NCBI GenBank assembly: GCA_012838305.1
Contig: DUPN01000116.1
Span: 1-44,901 of the forward strand
Reading direction: 5' to 3'
Origin: Bacillota bacterium
GTDB taxonomy: Bacteria; Bacillota; Limnochordia; Darwinibacteriales; Darwinibacteriaceae
DNA length: 44,901 nucleotides
Program-made: the position numbers and the translations under genes
Part shown: piece by piece, positions 42,299-44,901 of the stretch
How positions within the stretch are numbered: the first letter of the stretch is position 1
Layout of the letters: every line of letters starts with the position of its first letter
Notes under the pieces: generated by a model
What the model was told of the DNA's origin: nothing
Database searches by the model: none
The model's input: the letters and a program-made list of their open reading frames with translations, nothing else

Positions 42299-43714
42299 AT
42301 GGCCAACAAAGTACTTCTGATCATCATGGACGGACTGCGTCCTGACATGATATCCCGGGAGACGATGCCCTTTGTGCATAGTACCATCAAGCAAGGGGTG
42401 GAGTTTACGTCCAATTTCGCCTCTTTTCCTTCGAAGACCAGGATTGCCTCGGCTGTCTTGGCCACTGGCTGCTATCCTGGCAGGAATGGGATCATGAATA
42501 ACGGCCTCTATTTTCCAGCACTGGGAGGAGCCATCGGTACCAAGGATTATGAGGATCTTCAGCGGCTGCATCAGTCGCCTGCAGGGCCGGTACTCGCGGT
42601 TCCAACTCTGGCGGAGCGCTTGGTGCGAGCGGGCCGGCGCGTGGCGATTGCCACGGCCTTTAGCACCGGGGGCACCTATCTGCAGGATCCGGAGGGCTAT
42701 GGGGTTAGTGTCAACCATTCCTATATCTATCCTGCTGCGAATAGGGAGATGCTGGAGAGCCGCTTTGGCAAAGGACCTGCCGAAACGCTGCCTGATGTGG
42801 GGCGGAATCAGTACGCAGTTCGGGTTCTGACAGAGTATATGCTGCCTGAATTGAAGCCCGACTTTGCAGTCCTGTGGCTGTCTGAGCCCGATCGCACACA
42901 GCACAAACATGACTTGGGATCGCCTACCGTAAATCAAGCTTTGAGACTCGCTGACGACTGTGTGCGACAGGTGGTTGACGCACTGGATGATTACGGTTTA
43001 CTCGATTCCACCGACCTTTTTCTCATGTCCGATCACGGCTTTATCAGCTCTGATCCTGCCGCGGAGTCTGTTACAGATAATGCCATAAGGTGGCTGAGCA
43101 CAGATGCCAGCCCAGAAGCCCTCGTTGTCAACTTCAACAGTATCTATATCCAGTCCGAGGCGCAGAATGCTCTGCAGGAGATCGTCACCTTTTTGCAGCA
43201 GCAAGAGGGAATCGGTCCGATTTTTTCTGCCAGGCCCCTCGAAGGTGTCCTTCCTTATTCCTTGCTGAAACTTGATCATGAGCGCAGCCCGGATCTGTTC
43301 TTTTTTCCCCGCTGGTCCCCAAGGCCGAATGGCTATGGCGTTTTGGGTATGTGCCCTGGATATCATGCTCACTACCACGGGGCCGGCAGCCCTTATGAAC
43401 TCTTGACTACGATGCTCTGTGTCGGTCCAAGTTTTGAGCAGGGCGAGGTTGTCCGTCATCCCACGGGCGTAATCGATGTGGTGCCAACGGTGCTTCACTT
43501 GCTCGGTTTGGAAGTAGACAGCGGGATCGATGGCCGGGTGCTTGCAGAAGCATTCCGAGACGGCCGAACAGCTGCGGACCTCCAGGTGCATGAGTTTACC
43601 TATCGATCCCAGCTTCAGGCTGGAGATTACTCTTACGAAGCCTATGCCAAAGTGGCCAGAGTTGACAATACCTATTACCTCAAAGAGGCCAATGGTGCCG
43701 TACACTTTTCTTAG
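42299..43714 (+). CDS. NPP-type phosphodiesterase (alkaline phosphatase superfamily), copy 2
   Basis: A 471-residue paralogue of the 34400 gene with the same domain plan: D11 (I-M-D-G-L-R-P-D), nucleophile T47 (P-S-K-T-R), P-D-R-T-Q-H, S-D-H-G and a histidine cluster H-A-H-Y-H-G. A shared D-N-T-Y-Y-L-(K/R)-x-A-N-G C-terminus shows the pair arose by duplication and then diverged. There is no signal peptide. The late metal region differs (Y-H-A-H-Y-H-G versus G-H-G-H-G-G), so the two may prefer different substrates. It follows the second ATPase by 12 bases, placing it in the importer operon. Confidence 0.87.
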   Translation: MANKVLLIIMDGLRPDMISRETMPFVHSTIKQGVEFTSNFASFPSKTRIASAVLATGCYPGRNGIMNNGLYFPALGGAIGTKDYEDLQRLHQSPAGPVLAVPTLAERLVRAGRRVAIATAFSTGGTYLQDPEGYGVSVNHSYIYPAANREMLESRFGKGPAETLPDVGRNQYAVRVLTEYMLPELKPDFAVLWLSEPDRTQHKHDLGSPTVNQALRLADDCVRQVVDALDDYGLLDSTDLFLMSDHGFISSDPAAESVTDNAIRWLSTDASPEALVVNFNSIYIQSEAQNALQEIVTFLQQQEGIGPIFSARPLEGVLPYSLLKLDHERSPDLFFFPRWSPRPNGYGVLGMCPGYHAHYHGAGSPYELLTTMLCVGPSFEQGEVVRHPTGVIDVVPTVLHLLGLEVDSGIDGRVLAEAFRDGRTAADLQVHEFTYRSQLQAGDYSYEAYAKVARVDNTYYLKEANGAVHFS

Positions 43715-43733
43715 CACGTCAAGGAGGAAAGAG

Positions 43734-44901
43734 ATGGATCGTTTCTTTGCCTACGCTAAGCCCGAAGAAGTGGGGATTCGATCAGAACATGTCCAAGATT
43801 TCATTGAAAAACTTGATGCTTATGATTTGTGCATGCATAGTGTTCTCTTGATCCGCAGGGGGAAGCTTGTAGCTCAAGCGTATTACGCGCCTTTTACGGC
43901 CAAAACTTTGCACCGTATGTTCTCCGTGACCAAGAGCTTCACCTCTTTGGCCATCGGTTTGCTGCAGGAAGAGGGTAAGCTGTCCCTTGATCACCAAATT
44001 GCGGACTATTTCCCTGAAAAGCTGCCCAACCAGGGCCTGCACCCCTATCTAAGGGAGACGACGATCAGGGATATGCTGATCATGGCCAGCCCCCATGCGA
44101 CAACCACGTACCAGCGCCGTCCCGTTGAGGATTGGGTGCAAAGCTTTTTTGCAGTTGAACCAACGCATCCGCCTGGAACGATTTTTTCCTACGACACATC
44201 GTCGAGCCATACCTTGGCGGCCTTGGTGGAAAAACTAGCAGGCATGCCTTTGTTAGACTATTTGCGTAAGCGCTTTCTGGATCAAATCGGGTTCTCCAAA
44301 GAAGCCTATATCCTTACTGATCCCATGGGCGTGTCCATGGGTGGAAGCGGCCTCATGGCCACTCCCTTGGATGTAGCTAAGGTGGCCTGGCTTGTACTGC
44401 GGGGAGGAGCCTACCGGGGGCTGCGCTACTTGCCCCAGGACTACATTAAAGACGCGGTCAGCAAACAGATTGACAGCTCCCTCCGGGAAGAGAGAATGGA
44501 CGGACGTCAGGGTTATGGTTACCAGTTTTGGCGTGTTCGTCATAACGGCTTTGCCATGCTGGGCATGGGGGGACAGTATGCGCTCTGTTTTCCCGATCAG
44601 GATCTCTTGCTTGTCACTACAGGCGATATCCAGGGCGTTCCCTTTGGGCGGACTGCCGTTTTTGATGCCTTCTTTGACGAAGTTCTGGCCAACTTGGAAG
44701 ATCGGCCCTTGGAGCCTAATCAAGGGGCCTGGGAAAGACTGGACACTGCCTTAAAAGGCGCGGCCATGAAGCCTTTACGGGGTCCGGAAAATGCTGCTCT
44801 TGCTGCCCAGATCAATGGGAAGATCTACAGGGTTAGCCCCAACAAACTAGGCATCGAACAGGTCTTCCTCAGTTTTGAGGCGGATAAGGGAACACTGCAC
44901 T
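43734..44901 (+). CDS. Serine hydrolase of the beta-lactamase/penicillin-binding-protein fold (PF00144), 3' partial
   Basis: Open to the right edge (389 complete codons, no stop). The ATG has AAGGAGG seven bases upstream. The nucleophile motif is S64-V-T-K67 (F-S-V-T-K-S), the second motif is Y153 in S-Y-D-T-S-S-S, and the third region is G-M-G-G-Q-Y. This matches class C beta-lactamase-like esterases/peptidases rather than a resistance enzyme: Y-D-T replaces Y-x-N and there is no K-T-G. No signal peptide is seen, so a cytoplasmic esterase or D-amino peptidase is likely. It follows NPP copy 2 by 19 bases and is probably part of the same operon. Confidence 0.85.
   Translation, partial: MDRFFAYAKPEEVGIRSEHVQDFIEKLDAYDLCMHSVLLIRRGKLVAQAYYAPFTAKTLHRMFSVTKSFTSLAIGLLQEEGKLSLDHQIADYFPEKLPNQGLHPYLRETTIRDMLIMASPHATTTYQRRPVEDWVQSFFAVEPTHPPGTIFSYDTSSSHTLAALVEKLAGMPLLDYLRKRFLDQIGFSKEAYILTDPMGVSMGGSGLMATPLDVAKVAWLVLRGGAYRGLRYLPQDYIKDAVSKQIDSSLREERMDGRQGYGYQFWRVRHNGFAMLGMGGQYALCFPDQDLLLVTTGDIQGVPFGRTAVFDAFFDEVLANLEDRPLEPNQGAWERLDTALKGAAMKPLRGPENAALAAQINGKIYRVSPNKLGIEQVFLSFEADKGTLH

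Noticed and set aside
43734-44901. Reading the last gene as an antibiotic-resistance beta-lactamase
   Set aside because: The second and third motifs are Y-D-T and G-M-G-G-Q, typical of esterases/peptidases of this fold. There is no signal peptide and the neighbours are metabolic.

Overview
The window looks like chromosomal DNA of a diderm (outer-membrane-bearing) member of the Bacillota, probably an uncultured clostridia- or Limnochordia-like lineage. Two observations point there. It carries an outer-membrane two-partner secretion cassette (giant exoprotein, TpsB/Omp85-type transporter, OmpH/Skp-type chaperone), and it carries a CodY-family regulator, a family essentially restricted to Bacillota. 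Shine-Dalgarno sequences are strong (AGGAGG/GGAGG), GTG and TTG starts are common, and GC content is moderate. I see no rRNA, tRNA, CRISPR array, transposase or prophage gene.

Region 1 (1-16387, + strand): a giant exoprotein open at the left edge (at least 4,770 residues, no cysteine seen), then its likely two-partner transporter, then a small OmpH-like periplasmic chaperone, closed by a strong intrinsic terminator.

Region 2 (16461-28128, + strand): a compact peptide-utilisation operon. The order is Xaa-Pro aminopeptidase (M24), oligopeptide ABC importer (binding protein, two permeases, two ATPases), metal-dependent amidohydrolase/dipeptidase, PLP aminotransferase, a divergent M24 protein, and last an unusual cysteine-rich CodY homologue. 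A 28-bp perfect palindrome follows.

Region 3 (28222-34147): two minus-strand genes, a GDPD phosphodiesterase and a GntR/FCD regulator fused to a full TAXI-type solute-binding domain. Divergent from them run a 29-codon leader ORF, a circularly permuted phosphoglycerate-mutase-like protein, an AbrB-family membrane protein and an FmdB zinc-ribbon protein, closed by a terminator.

Region 4 (34217-44901, + strand, open at the right edge): a second large operon. It holds two paralogous cytoplasmic NPP/alkaline-phosphatase-superfamily phosphodiesterases flanking a second GDPD-like protein and a complete family-5 ABC importer, followed by a serine hydrolase (beta-lactamase fold) cut by the window edge.

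The most interesting part is regions 3-4. The promoter of the GntR-TAXI gene and the promoter of the region-4 operon share a near-identical 27-bp block (24/27) around the -10 box, each followed by a second related element exactly 20 bp further on. I infer that the GntR-TAXI fusion regulates both itself and a phosphodiester/phospho-compound import and hydrolysis system that also includes the permuted iPGM. This regulon is a hypothesis from sequence, not an established system.
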